A stretch of DNA of 64,000 bases from an uncultured Chryseobacterium sp. (lineage in GTDB: Bacteria > Bacteroidota > Bacteroidia > Flavobacteriales > Weeksellaceae), in NCBI GenBank assembly GCA_913775525.1, contig CAJYLH010000027.1, positions 23,430-87,429 of the forward strand, written 5' to 3'. Shown here in pieces: positions 1-9,034 of the stretch. Position 1 is the first letter of the stretch. Each line of letters begins with the position of its first letter. Under the pieces are notes generated by a model. It was not told where the DNA came from. It searched no databases and saw only the letters and a list, made by a program, of their open reading frames with translations. The translations under genes and the position numbers were made by a program.

Positions 1-6
1 CTTTTT

Positions 7-1002
7 ATGAAAAAATATATTTTAGGTCTTTTTGCTGTTGCGGTGGTTTCATCATGTATAAGCCAGCAGGACAAAGCAATGAAGAGTGCTGATAAAAACT
101 ACATCCTGAAAGTAGCCAATGAGAATTTTGCCAAAAAGAAATGGAAAAATGCACTGGCTCTGTATGACAGGCTTCCCAACCTGGTGGCAGGTACAGATGA
201 TGCACCGAATGTGGTTTTCAATTCTGCGTACGCCAACTACTATGATAAAAACTATCGGTTGGCAGGAAGCCAGTTCAAGAATTTTTCCATCAGTTTCCCG
301 CAGGACAGCAGAAAAGAAGAGGCAGCCTACATGTCTGCCCTTTGCTACTATGAAGGTTCAATGGATTATAATCTGGACCAATCCAGCACGGAACTTGCGA
401 TCAACGAACTGCAGGACTTCCTGAACAACTATCCCAATTCCGAAAGGTCTAAAAATATTAATCAGCTGATCGATGAGCTGGCTTATAAACTGGAATTCAA
501 AGCGTATGAAAATGCACGCCAGTATTATAAAATGGCAGAGTACAAGGCTGCCAATGTAGCGTTTGAGAACGTACTGGATGATTTCCCGAGTACCAAACTC
601 CGCCCGAAAATTTATGACTACATCATGAAGTCTAGGTATGAGCTGGCTACAAAATCTGTTTATGATCTTAAAGATGAACGTATTGAAAGTGCCCTTGCTT
701 TTACCAGACAGGTAGAAAAAGAACTTCCGAATACAGAATATGCCAAAACTGCCCAGGACCTGAACGCGAAACTGGAAAAAGAAAAACAGGATTTCGTGGT
801 TGTGAAAAAACAGACTGAAGCCAGAATTGCGGCCCTTACAGCGAAACAGAAAAGAGAGGCAGAGAGGCTTGCAGACAAGGGTAAAACAGAACAGCAGATG
901 AAAGATCAGGTAGATGCAGAGAAAAAAGCAATGCAGATCCAGAGGGATAGTGCGGCCATCCAGACCCCTCCGCCGGCAGCGACTTTCAAAATTCAAAGAT
1001 AA
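7..1002 (+). CDS. bamD: Outer membrane protein assembly lipoprotein BamD
   Basis: BamD is an outer-membrane lipoprotein of the BAM complex, which folds beta-barrel proteins into the outer membrane. The start shows a lipoprotein signal with lipobox VSSC and acylated Cys17, followed by TPR-like helical repeats over roughly residues 30-230. A charged Lys/Glu/Ala-rich coiled coil (about 250-315) ends in a Pro-rich tail; such C-terminal extensions are common in Bacteroidota. It heads the block bamD-rpoZ-coaBC-DUF4835-recN, an order I know from flavobacteria. Its upstream promoter lies outside the window. The family call is firm; the role of the C-terminal extension is unknown. Confidence 0.9.
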   Translation: MKKYILGLFAVAVVSSCISQQDKAMKSADKNYILKVANENFAKKKWKNALALYDRLPNLVAGTDDAPNVVFNSAYANYYDKNYRLAGSQFKNFSISFPQDSRKEEAAYMSALCYYEGSMDYNLDQSSTELAINELQDFLNNYPNSERSKNINQLIDELAYKLEFKAYENARQYYKMAEYKAANVAFENVLDDFPSTKLRPKIYDYIMKSRYELATKSVYDLKDERIESALAFTRQVEKELPNTEYAKTAQDLNAKLEKEKQDFVVVKKQTEARIAALTAKQKREAERLADKGKTEQQMKDQVDAEKKAMQIQRDSAAIQTPPPAATFKIQR

Positions 1003-1006
1003 TTTG

Positions 1007-1014
1007 TAAATTTG
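1007..1014 (+). promoter_or_regulatory. Bacteroidota -7 box before rpoZ
   Basis: TAAATTTG matches the Bacteroidota -7 consensus TAnnTTTG, 29 nt before the rpoZ start and just after the bamD stop. No convincing -33 TTG was found, so this is a weak internal promoter call. Confidence 0.4.
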
Positions 1015-1043
1015 CCATCTTAAAATAAAATAATATTCTCAAA

Positions 1044-1367
1044 ATGAGTGTAAAAGATACCAAAGCAGAAGTCAATACGATTACTTACGATAAAGATAAG
1101 ATTGAAGAAAAAGTAGGTTCCATCTATGAGGCTATTGTTATCATGGGTAAAAGAGCAGAGCAGATCAATGCGGAAATCCGCACGGAACTGCATAATAAGC
1201 TTGACGAATTTGCCGTTCATAATTCTACACTGGAAGAGGTTTTCGAAAACAGAGAGCAGATCGAAATTTCCAAGCATTATGAAAAATTGCCTAAGCCTAC
1301 CTCTATTGCTGTAGAAGAATGGCTGAACGGAGATATTTACTTCAGAAAAACTGACGATAGAAAATAA
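1044..1367 (+). CDS. rpoZ: DNA-directed RNA polymerase omega subunit
   Basis: This 107-residue protein matches the Bacteroidota omega/Rpb6-like subunit, which helps the beta-prime subunit fold and assemble into RNA polymerase. It has the core omega pattern in which an early helix (IYEAIVIMGKRAEQIN) packs on beta-prime. It is longer and more divergent than proteobacterial omega, as expected for this phylum. It sits 41 nt after bamD and 109 nt before coaBC, its usual place in flavobacteria. A hairpin follows the stop codon. Confidence 0.85.
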   Translation: MSVKDTKAEVNTITYDKDKIEEKVGSIYEAIVIMGKRAEQINAEIRTELHNKLDEFAVHNSTLEEVFENREQIEISKHYEKLPKPTSIAVEEWLNGDIYFRKTDDRK

Positions 1368-1389
1368 TCATTTGTGTTTTTTATATATG

Positions 1390-1421
1390 AAGGTCATAAG
1401 GAATCTGTTCTTTATGACCTT
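1390..1421 (+). terminator. Hairpin after rpoZ
   Basis: A 10-bp perfect stem (AAGGTCATAA / TTATGACCTT) with a 12-nt loop is followed by a weak T-rich stretch. It is probably a partial terminator or mRNA end, since coaBC follows on the same strand. Confidence 0.5.
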
Positions 1422-1476
1422 TGTCTATTTACCATAAAAGATAAATAAGTAAATTTACCGCTTAAAACCAAACTGA

Positions 1477-2685
1477 ATGAGCAGCCTTTCCGGAAAAAAA
1501 ATTCTTATTGCAATCTCCGGTGGAATTGCAGCCTATAAAATTCATTTCCTGATCCGCGACTTCATAAAACGAGGCGCGGAAGTGCAGGCCATAATGACGC
1601 CTGATGCCGAGCATTTCGTAACCAAGCTCAGCATATCCACATTATCTAAAAATCCGGTATACTCAGATTTTTACAGTGATAACGGAACCTGGAACAGCCA
1701 TGTGGAAATGGCGCTGTGGGCGGATGTGATGATTGTGGCGCCATGTACAGCGGGAACGCTGGCCAAGATGACCCACGGAATCTGTGATAACCTGGTCATC
1801 GCTACCTATATGTCTGCCAAATGTCCGGTATTTATCGCACCTGCTATGGACCTGGATATGTACCAGCATCCTTCCACAAGACAGAACCTCGAAATGGCGG
1901 AAGACTTCGGGAATATCATCATTCCTGCTGAGAGCGGTGAATTGGCCAGCGGATTGGTGGGCCAGGGAAGAATGGCGGAGCCGGCAACAATAATCCGTAC
2001 TATTGAACAGTTTTTCAGTTCGGCGAACTCCAAAAAGACTCTTCAGGGAAAAACGGTGTTGATCACAGCGGGCCCGACTTATGAGTCAATTGATCCGGTA
2101 AGGTTCATCGGGAACCACTCTTCCGGAAAGATGGGGTACTCCCTGGCTGAAGCAGCGGCAGAAAGAGGCGCAAAAGTCATCCTGGTTTCCGGACCTTCCG
2201 GCCTGGAAGCAAAGCATCCGTCCATTGAACTGTACAGGGTGACCTCAGCAAAAGAAATGATGGCTCAGGTATTCGAATTTTATGATCATGCCGACATCGG
2301 GATAGCCAGCGCCGCAGTGGCAGATTATGCCCCGAAAGAAGTGGCAAAAGAAAAAATAAAAAAAAGTGACGGGAATTTAACCATTGAACTCGTTAAGAAC
2401 CCGGATATCCTCAAAACCATGGGTGAGAGAAAAGCACATCAGTTCCTGGTGGGATTTGCCCTGGAAACCGAAAATGAAGAAGAAAATGCCCAGGGTAAAA
2501 TGAAGAAGAAAAACCTGGATATGATCGTCCTGAACTCCCTTCGGGATGAGGGTGCAGGCTTCCGGAATGATACCAACAAGATAAAAATCTTCACGCCGGC
2601 CGGCGAAAAAGAATTTACACTGAAATCCAAAGATGAAGTGGCCCGGGATATTCTCGACTGTATCGAAGCAGAGATTCTCAAATAA
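1477..2685 (+). CDS. coaBC: Bifunctional phosphopantothenoylcysteine decarboxylase / phosphopantothenate-cysteine ligase
   Basis: CoaBC makes 4'-phosphopantetheine from phosphopantothenate, cysteine and CTP in coenzyme A synthesis. The N-terminal flavoprotein half (about 1-185) has the FMN-binding AISGGIAAYK start and the decarboxylase PAMDLDMY segment near residue 125. The C-terminal ligase half (about 190-400) has GPTYESIDPVRFIGNHSSGKMG-type dimer and CTP-site sequences and an AAVADY motif. At 402 residues it has the normal fused length. It lies 37 nt upstream of the DUF4835 gene and is probably cotranscribed with it. Confidence 0.95.
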   Translation: MSSLSGKKILIAISGGIAAYKIHFLIRDFIKRGAEVQAIMTPDAEHFVTKLSISTLSKNPVYSDFYSDNGTWNSHVEMALWADVMIVAPCTAGTLAKMTHGICDNLVIATYMSAKCPVFIAPAMDLDMYQHPSTRQNLEMAEDFGNIIIPAESGELASGLVGQGRMAEPATIIRTIEQFFSSANSKKTLQGKTVLITAGPTYESIDPVRFIGNHSSGKMGYSLAEAAAERGAKVILVSGPSGLEAKHPSIELYRVTSAKEMMAQVFEFYDHADIGIASAAVADYAPKEVAKEKIKKSDGNLTIELVKNPDILKTMGERKAHQFLVGFALETENEEENAQGKMKKKNLDMIVLNSLRDEGAGFRNDTNKIKIFTPAGEKEFTLKSKDEVARDILDCIEAEILK

Positions 2686-2722
2686 ATTTAATAATTTTCC
2701 GTTCTCAACTTTTAAAGGAATA

Positions 2723-3628
2723 ATGAAAAAACTTATCAGCTTATTTTTACTGCTTTTCTTATATAACGTTTCGTTTTCACAGGAACTGTTAGCCACTGTG
2801 CAGGTAAACTCGCAGCAAGTGGCAGGAAGTAACCAGCAGGCCTTCAAGGTACTTGAGAAAAGCCTCAAGGATTTCATCAACAATACGAGCTGGACAGGAA
2901 AAAAGCTTCAGAATTTTGAGAAGATAAAATCCAACTTTGCCATCGTAGTCGCCAGCAGGGAAGGAAACCGTTTCACCGCCAGCATCGTCGTTCAGGCAGT
3001 AAGGCCTGTCTACGGGACCACGTACGAGTCTCCGCTCATCAACCTACAGGATACCCGGTTTACATTTGATTATGTTGAAAATGAAAATCTTATTTTCAAC
3101 GAACGGCAGTTTTCCGGGAAAAACCTTATTGATGTGATCAGCTTTTATGTTTATCTGATCCTGGGATATGATGCAGACAGCTTTCAGTCCATGTCGGGTA
3201 CCCAATGGTTCCAGAAAGCCCAGCAGATCGCTCAGAACGGGCAATCCCAGAATACCTATGACGGCTGGAAGCAGATCAATGAGCCGAGGAGCCGTTCCAT
3301 CCTGATCGGTGAGATCCTTAACCCGAATATGGCCCAGCTCCGCTCATCCTTCTATACGTACCACAGAGGAGGGATGGACAACCTCTTCAATCAGGATCAG
3401 ACCGGTGCCAAAAGAGCTATTTTTGATGCCCTGATGCAGCTTAAGATGTATGAAAACTCTTTTCAGCAGAATTATTTCTTCAACCTGTTCATCACTACTA
3501 AAAGCGACGAGATCTACAATATCTTCAATTCCGGCAACAACGGCGGAATTGTGCTCAATGATCTGAAGCAGCTGATGATCCTGTTTGCTCCGAAATTTAC
3601 GGATGACAAATGGAACAAATGGAAATAA
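2723..3628 (+). CDS. Secreted DUF4835 family protein
   Basis: A 301-residue protein with a Sec signal peptide (hydrophobic stretch, cleavage after SFSQ near residue 20). It resembles DUF4835, a periplasmic or envelope family of Bacteroidota with no known function that sits between coaBC and recN. The frame is open upstream to 2633 inside coaBC. I chose the ATG at 2723 because it gives a clean signal peptide and follows the purine-rich AAAGGA. No catalytic motif is visible. Confidence 0.8.
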   Translation: MKKLISLFLLLFLYNVSFSQELLATVQVNSQQVAGSNQQAFKVLEKSLKDFINNTSWTGKKLQNFEKIKSNFAIVVASREGNRFTASIVVQAVRPVYGTTYESPLINLQDTRFTFDYVENENLIFNERQFSGKNLIDVISFYVYLILGYDADSFQSMSGTQWFQKAQQIAQNGQSQNTYDGWKQINEPRSRSILIGEILNPNMAQLRSSFYTYHRGGMDNLFNQDQTGAKRAIFDALMQLKMYENSFQQNYFFNLFITTKSDEIYNIFNSGNNGGIVLNDLKQLMILFAPKFTDDKWNKWK

Positions 3629-3652
3629 TCTCAAAAGCAGCATCCCCACTTG

Positions 3653-3683
3653 TTGAATCCTGAATTCTAAAGTTCTATATTTG
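3653..3683 (+). promoter_or_regulatory. recN promoter
   Basis: TTG at 3653-3655, a 20-nt spacer and TATATTTG at 3676-3683 form a full Bacteroidota -33/-7 promoter, 29 nt before the recN ATG. recN can therefore be transcribed apart from coaBC. Confidence 0.7.
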
Positions 3684-3712
3684 CAGTACCTAAAGTAATC
3701 TGCCACGATCAC

Positions 3713-5362
3713 ATGCTTTCGAGAATTTACATTAAAAATTTTGCCCTTATTGATACGCTTGAAGTATCATTGAACAACGGTTTACAGGTCATTACCGGAG
3801 AAACCGGAGCGGGGAAATCCATTATACTGGGAGCTTTACGGCTTATTTTAGGGGAGCGTGCAGATGTAAAGTCCATTGCCAATACCGGTGAGAAGAGCAT
3901 TGTGGAAACTGAATTCTCCCTGGACAATCAGTTCAAGAAATTTTTTATAGAAAACGACCTGGATTATGATCTCCAGACCATTATCCGCCGTGAAATTTCT
4001 CCTACAGGGAAATCCAGGGCATTCATCAATGATGTTCCCGTTACCCTGGACGTCCTCAGGGAACTGTCTTCAAAGCTGATTGACATCCATTCCCAATTCG
4101 AGACCTCCAATCTCTTTACTTCGGAATACCAGTTTAAAATTATCGACGGACTGTCTGACAATAAAAGCAGGATCGAGGAATACCAGAATGAATATTCGGA
4201 TTTCCAGAGCCTGAAAATCCAGCTTAAAAAATACCAGACCCAGCTTTCAGAGAACACCAAGGAAAGTGATTACAAGCAGTTCCTGCTTTCAGAACTGGAA
4301 GATGTGCAGCTGGATGCCATAGATTATGAAGATCTTCAGAACCAGCTTTCCATCCAGGAAAATGCGGAAATGATTTCCGAAAACCTGGCGCAGGTATTAT
4401 CCAGGTTCCATCAGGAAGAAATCGGCATCCTGTCCTTTTTTAATGAAGCTAAAAATAAACTCTCCAGGATTTCTGAGGTGTCAAACGGCTTCGCTGAACT
4501 CGACAGCCGGCTTGAAGCTTCTTTTGTGGAATTAAAGGATATCATCTCCGAACTGGAAGATGAAGCGGAAAATATCGAAGCCAATCCGGACAACTTAGTG
4601 CAGCTTTCAGAGCTCAATAACAGGCTCAATACCCTTTTTATCAAGCATAATGCAGCAGACGTCCAGGAACTGAAGGACATCAGGGACCAGCTGGCCGGTG
4701 AGCAGAAAGGGGCTTCCGAACTGGAGGCATTGATAACGGAAGTGGAGCAGGGTATTGTAAGCAAGGAGCAAAAGCTTCAGAAGCTGGCTCAGAAACTTTC
4801 AGACAACAGGAAGAAAAGCATTCCTGTCTTCATTAAAAAAGCGGAAGGCCTGCTTAAAAAGCTGGGGCTTGAAAAGGCCAGAGTGGGCATTGAGCTGAAA
4901 GCGGCGGAAGACTTTAATGCATTCGGTAAAGAAAACATCCAGCTCCTGTTCCAGGCGAATTCCGGGTTTCCTTTAAAACCGATCCAGACTGCGATTTCAG
5001 GTGGCGAACGGTCTAGGGTGATGCTCGCCGTGAAAAAAATTATTGCGGAAAGCGACCAGCTTCCCACATTGATCCTGGACGAAATCGATACCGGAGTCTC
5101 CGGAAAGGTTGCCGAAGAGATCGGGAACCTGATGCGTGAAATGTCCGCCGATATGCAGCTGATCGTTATTTCGCACCTTGCACAGGTAGCTGCCAAAGGG
5201 AACAACAATTATAAAGTGGTGAAGCAGGATGTATCGGGGAAAACCCAGTCTACGATTGTTCCGCTTGATGAAGATGAGAAGCTGAATGAAATTGCACAGC
5301 TTTTATCCGGAAGCAGGATTACAGAAGCTGCACTCGCACAGGCCAGGGAACTGATCGGCTAA
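3713..5362 (+). CDS. recN: DNA repair protein RecN
   Basis: RecN is an SMC-like ATPase that acts early in double-strand break repair. Walker A GETGAGKS is at residues 29-36. A long alternating Glu/Leu/Lys coiled-coil region covers about 150-400. The ABC signature (SGGERSRV) and Walker B (LILDEIDTG) lie near 430-460, followed by the switch histidine in ISHLAQVAAK. At 549 residues it has the usual length. It has its own promoter at 3653-3683. Confidence 0.95.
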   Translation: MLSRIYIKNFALIDTLEVSLNNGLQVITGETGAGKSIILGALRLILGERADVKSIANTGEKSIVETEFSLDNQFKKFFIENDLDYDLQTIIRREISPTGKSRAFINDVPVTLDVLRELSSKLIDIHSQFETSNLFTSEYQFKIIDGLSDNKSRIEEYQNEYSDFQSLKIQLKKYQTQLSENTKESDYKQFLLSELEDVQLDAIDYEDLQNQLSIQENAEMISENLAQVLSRFHQEEIGILSFFNEAKNKLSRISEVSNGFAELDSRLEASFVELKDIISELEDEAENIEANPDNLVQLSELNNRLNTLFIKHNAADVQELKDIRDQLAGEQKGASELEALITEVEQGIVSKEQKLQKLAQKLSDNRKKSIPVFIKKAEGLLKKLGLEKARVGIELKAAEDFNAFGKENIQLLFQANSGFPLKPIQTAISGGERSRVMLAVKKIIAESDQLPTLILDEIDTGVSGKVAEEIGNLMREMSADMQLIVISHLAQVAAKGNNNYKVVKQDVSGKTQSTIVPLDEDEKLNEIAQLLSGSRITEAALAQARELIG

Positions 5363-5464
5363 CCCTGAGGAGATTATCGCTTCACAATCTTTGAATTTAA
5401 TTCTTATTGATCTAATTCTGTAACATATTGCCTGCTTTTTTAACTAATACAGAAAAAGTAGCCT

Positions 5465-6931
5465 ATGTTTTTACAGTTCCTTAAATTAGAGTACAAAAGT
5501 TTTTTCCGGGGAAGTTCCGTCGGGGTCAATCTTGCCATGAAGATCCTCAGGTTTTTCGGAATACTTTATTTTATGGGATGCCTGATCGGAGGTGCCTTTA
5601 TCGCTTTCTTCTATGTAGAGGAAGAGATGCATGCCGATGCGGTAAAGATCATTTCCCGGTTTATGATAGTTGCCTGGGCACTGGATCTGATTATTAAGTA
5701 TATATGGCAGGAAATGCCTACCCAGAATATCAAGCCTTTTCTCACCCTGAACATTCCGAAGCGTACACTGGTTAACTACATGCTCACCAAAACCTTCCTT
5801 TCCGTGTTCAGCTGGATCAATTCCTGTTTCCTGGTTACTTTCTGCATTATTGCCCTGTTCAACGGGTACAGTGCATTAGGTATTATGGCCTGGTTTATCG
5901 GGATATCCCTGCTGTTTTACCTCAATACTTTTATCAATATCCTGTTCAACGGCAAAGAAGCCGTTGCCATTGCAATCGGGATCCTGTTCCTTATTGTTGC
6001 CGGACTTTCTTATTATAATATCCTGCCTGTATTAGACTATTCTGAACAGTTCTTCCACAGTTTTTATGAGCAGCCTTATCTCGTGATATTTCCTATCGTC
6101 ATATTTGCAGTCTTATGGTGGATCTGCTACAGGTTCATCCATAAAGAATTCTATCTGGACCAGGGCCTGGAAGCCAAGAAAGAAGTGGGAAAAACAGAAA
6201 ATATTGCTTTCTTAAATAAATATGGGGTTATAGGAACCTTTATTAATAACGATATCAAAATGCTGAAACGGAACAAGGTGACCAAAGGGATTCTCCTGGG
6301 CAGCTTTATGTTCCTGTTCTACGGGTTGCTGATGTTTACATCCCATGTCTACCGTACGCCGATGATGATGATGTTTATGGGGCTTTTCGTGACCGGCGGA
6401 TTCCAGTTCCTGTTCGGGCAAAGAGTGCCGGCTTTCGACAGCTCCTATTATCCGTTGATGATGACCCAGAATGTTCCTTATAAAGAATACCTGAAAGCAA
6501 AATGGTGGCTGATGAATATCGTGACGGCAGTCTCCATCGTAGCCGCTCTGTTTTATGCCTATTGGGGTTGGGAAACCTATATTACCTTTTTTGCAGCCGG
6601 CCTCTATAATATCGGTGTGAATTCACAGTTCACCCTGTGGTCCGGTGCTTTCAATAAAACACAGATCGACCTGAATTCCAAAGAAAAAAGGATCGGGCAG
6701 AAAAACAGCTTCAATCTGAAAACGATGTTATTGCTGATTCCGAAGATGCTGCTGCCGATGGCTGTATTCGCACTGACCAAATATTTCTTCGGGATCACGG
6801 CAGGCGTTGTAAGTATTGCCATCCTTGGGCTGATCGGGTTTTTATTCCGTGAAAAAATATTCAATATCATCGTACGCCATTATAAAGTGGAGAAATACAG
6901 CACAATAGACGCATTTAAAAACAAAAGTTAA
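5465..6931 (+). CDS. DUF5687-like membrane protein, probable ABC exporter permease
   Basis: A 488-residue integral membrane protein with about ten to twelve hydrophobic segments across its length. It resembles the Bacteroidota DUF5687 family. Only 1 nt separates its stop from the downstream ABC ATPase, so the two should form one exporter with this protein as permease. The substrate is unknown. Two loops are rich in charged residues (for example around residues 225-275). There is no recognisable promoter box immediately upstream. Confidence 0.75.
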   Translation: MFLQFLKLEYKSFFRGSSVGVNLAMKILRFFGILYFMGCLIGGAFIAFFYVEEEMHADAVKIISRFMIVAWALDLIIKYIWQEMPTQNIKPFLTLNIPKRTLVNYMLTKTFLSVFSWINSCFLVTFCIIALFNGYSALGIMAWFIGISLLFYLNTFINILFNGKEAVAIAIGILFLIVAGLSYYNILPVLDYSEQFFHSFYEQPYLVIFPIVIFAVLWWICYRFIHKEFYLDQGLEAKKEVGKTENIAFLNKYGVIGTFINNDIKMLKRNKVTKGILLGSFMFLFYGLLMFTSHVYRTPMMMMFMGLFVTGGFQFLFGQRVPAFDSSYYPLMMTQNVPYKEYLKAKWWLMNIVTAVSIVAALFYAYWGWETYITFFAAGLYNIGVNSQFTLWSGAFNKTQIDLNSKEKRIGQKNSFNLKTMLLLIPKMLLPMAVFALTKYFFGITAGVVSIAILGLIGFLFREKIFNIIVRHYKVEKYSTIDAFKNKS

Positions 6932-6932
6932 C

Positions 6933-7655
6933 ATGATTACAATCCATAATTTATCCAAAACATACGGGAGAGCTACGGTGCTTAATATAGAGCATCTGGA
7001 AATTCCCAAAGGAGAAACCTTCGGTCTCGTAGGGAATAACGGTGCCGGGAAAACCACCCTTTTCAGCCTGATGCTGGATCTCATCCAGCCCACAACAGGT
7101 TATGTGAGCATTGATGACATCAAGGTCAATGAATCGGAAGCCTGGAAGAGCAGGGTTGCCGCATTCGTAGATGATTCTTTCCTGATCGGTTACCTTACTC
7201 CGGAAGAATACTTCTATTTCATCGGTGAGCTCAGAGGACAGAACAAAGCATCCGTGGACGAATTTTTAAGGCAGTTCCATGATCTTTTCAACGGTGAGAT
7301 CCTGAATTCAGGAAAATATGTCCGTGACCTTTCCAAGGGAAACCAGAAAAAAGTAGGTATCGTAGGGGCAATTATCGGGAATCCTGAAATCATTATCCTT
7401 GATGAGCCTTTTGCGAATCTCGATCCTTCCACCCAGATCAAGCTTAAAAACCTGGTTAAGGAACTTTCCAAGCAGGATGGGGTTACATTTCTGATCTCAA
7501 GCCATGACCTTTCCCATACTACGGAAGTCTGCAACAGGATTGTCGTGGTGAATAAAGGACAGCTGGTGAAAGATATCCAGACGCATCCTGAAACCCTGAA
7601 GGAACTGGAGCAGTATTTTGCAGACCAGGTCAACCTTTCCGGGGAACTGAAATAG
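6933..7655 (+). CDS. ABC transporter ATP-binding protein
   Basis: A 240-residue ATPase with Walker A GNNGAGKT at residues 34-41, a signature segment LSKGNQKKV and Walker B IIILDEPF, then the D-loop and an H-loop histidine (SSHDLSHT). The early lysine-rich signature is typical of drug or antibiotic-export type ATPases. It follows the DUF5687-like permease by 1 nt, and a terminator follows its stop. The substrate cannot be predicted. Confidence 0.9.
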   Translation: MITIHNLSKTYGRATVLNIEHLEIPKGETFGLVGNNGAGKTTLFSLMLDLIQPTTGYVSIDDIKVNESEAWKSRVAAFVDDSFLIGYLTPEEYFYFIGELRGQNKASVDEFLRQFHDLFNGEILNSGKYVRDLSKGNQKKVGIVGAIIGNPEIIILDEPFANLDPSTQIKLKNLVKELSKQDGVTFLISSHDLSHTTEVCNRIVVVNKGQLVKDIQTHPETLKELEQYFADQVNLSGELK

Positions 7656-7683
7656 ATTTTCATTTATACCTAAACATTATCAG

Positions 7684-7715
7684 CCTGCAGAATTCGGAAT
7701 TATGCAGGTTTTTTT
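7684..7715 (+). terminator. Intrinsic terminator of the ABC exporter pair
   Basis: Stem CCTGCA (7684-7689) pairs with TGCAGG (7703-7708), with further pairing possible in the GAATTCGGAATTA loop, and is followed by seven T. Confidence 0.8.
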
Positions 7716-7825
7716 ATTTGATAAATTGTTTATTTCCAATATTTTATATTTATTTGTCGGGAAAAAAGATTTTTTTTGTAACCATTTCACATTTTTGTTG
7801 TCTTTATTATAGAAACAAGATTCCC

Positions 7826-8389
7826 ATGAAGTTTTTATCTGGAAATAAGAAAGAGGATTTGCTCAGCCGCCTGAAAAAACAGGATCCGGCTGCACAGAAA
7901 ATTTTTTATGATCAGAATGTCAGGAAATTTCTGAGCGTAGCCAGGAGCTATATCAGCGATCTGTACCAGGCTGAAGACTGCGTTATTAAAGCATTTTGTA
8001 AGATGTTCAAATCCGTGGAAAGCTTCAGGGGTGAAGGAGCGCTGGAAGGATGGGCAAGAAGGATTGTGGTTAATGAATGCCTTAATTTCATCAAAAGCCA
8101 TAAAACCATCTTCTATCTGGATGAGGTGAATGCTTCTGTGCTGGAGGAAGTCTATGAAGAGGCGGTGATTTCCGATTTCAATGCGCAGGAGCTTCTGGAC
8201 CTGCTGCCGGACCCTTACCGGATGGTTTTCAACCTCTATGTAATTGAAGAATATTCACACCAGGAAATAGCCTCTGCGTTGAACATTTCTGTTGAGGCCA
8301 GTAAAACACAACTCTTCAGAGCTAAGGAAAAAATGAGAAAAATTTATTTTAAGCAACAAAAAAAAATCCTGAAAAATGAGCTTGTCTAA
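7826..8389 (+). CDS. ECF-type RNA polymerase sigma factor
   Basis: A 187-residue sigma-70 family protein. Region 2 (about 20-85) contains the core-binding and -10 recognition helix around SDLYQAEDCVIKAF. Region 4 (about 125-180) has a helix-turn-helix with the EEYSHQEIASALNIS pattern. An upstream in-frame start at 7718 would add 36 hydrophobic residues unlike any sigma factor, so I chose the ATG at 7826. Its end overlaps the next gene by 14 nt, which suggests translational coupling to an anti-sigma partner. Confidence 0.9.
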   Translation: MKFLSGNKKEDLLSRLKKQDPAAQKIFYDQNVRKFLSVARSYISDLYQAEDCVIKAFCKMFKSVESFRGEGALEGWARRIVVNECLNFIKSHKTIFYLDEVNASVLEEVYEEAVISDFNAQELLDLLPDPYRMVFNLYVIEEYSHQEIASALNISVEASKTQLFRAKEKMRKIYFKQQKKILKNELV

Positions 8390-9008
8390 ACATAATTTCG
8401 AACAACAGATCAAGAAGCAGATCAATGAAAGGGAAATTAGCCCTTCCCGTGATTTGTGGGCAGAAATTCAGGCACATCAGCCGGTTACACAGTCTTCCGG
8501 AAATGCAAAATGGATCTTTGCGGCGGCATGTTGTATACTGGTGGCAGCCATGGGAGCCATATTGTTCATGATGAGGGATGACAATAGCCAAAAGACTCAG
8601 CCTGTTGAAAAAGTATACACCGTTCATAAAGAGAAAGAATCTAAAGAGCCAGCAGTGAGTTATGGCACTGCTGAACAGCATAAAATAAGCAGCCGGAAGA
8701 TCGCTGAGCATATACTTGCTGAAGCACCTGCAGCGCAGCCTTCCAGAACAGAAATCCTGCCTCAGCAGGACCCTGTGCCGTTAACTGCAGTACATTTAGC
8801 GCCTGAAGAAAAAATAGAAAGTAAAGTATATGCTGTTGAAATACCGGCTGCTAAAACCTTTGCCGCAGCAGATTCATCTAAACTGCCCGTCTATAAGAAA
8901 CGGTATACCGATGCGGGAACGCTTCTTTTTTCCGTAGAACATAAAGATGCCATAGAGAAGACAAAAGGGGTCAGCAATGTAGCAAAGTTAGACCTTAACG
9001 CCAGATAA
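8376..9008 (+). CDS. Probable membrane-anchored anti-sigma factor
   Basis: A 210-residue protein with an N-terminal cytoplasmic stretch of about 45 residues, a single membrane segment (WIFAAACCILVAAMGAILF) and a polar Pro/Ala/Lys-rich extracytoplasmic part. It overlaps the ECF sigma gene by 14 nt. I recognise no anti-sigma family domain in the sequence. The call rests on topology and on coupling to the sigma gene, and a general membrane protein is the alternative. Confidence 0.6.
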   Translation: MSLSKHNFEQQIKKQINEREISPSRDLWAEIQAHQPVTQSSGNAKWIFAAACCILVAAMGAILFMMRDDNSQKTQPVEKVYTVHKEKESKEPAVSYGTAEQHKISSRKIAEHILAEAPAAQPSRTEILPQQDPVPLTAVHLAPEEKIESKVYAVEIPAAKTFAAADSSKLPVYKKRYTDAGTLLFSVEHKDAIEKTKGVSNVAKLDLNAR

Positions 9009-9034
9009 GTCAGTTTTAAACAAAAAAAATAATA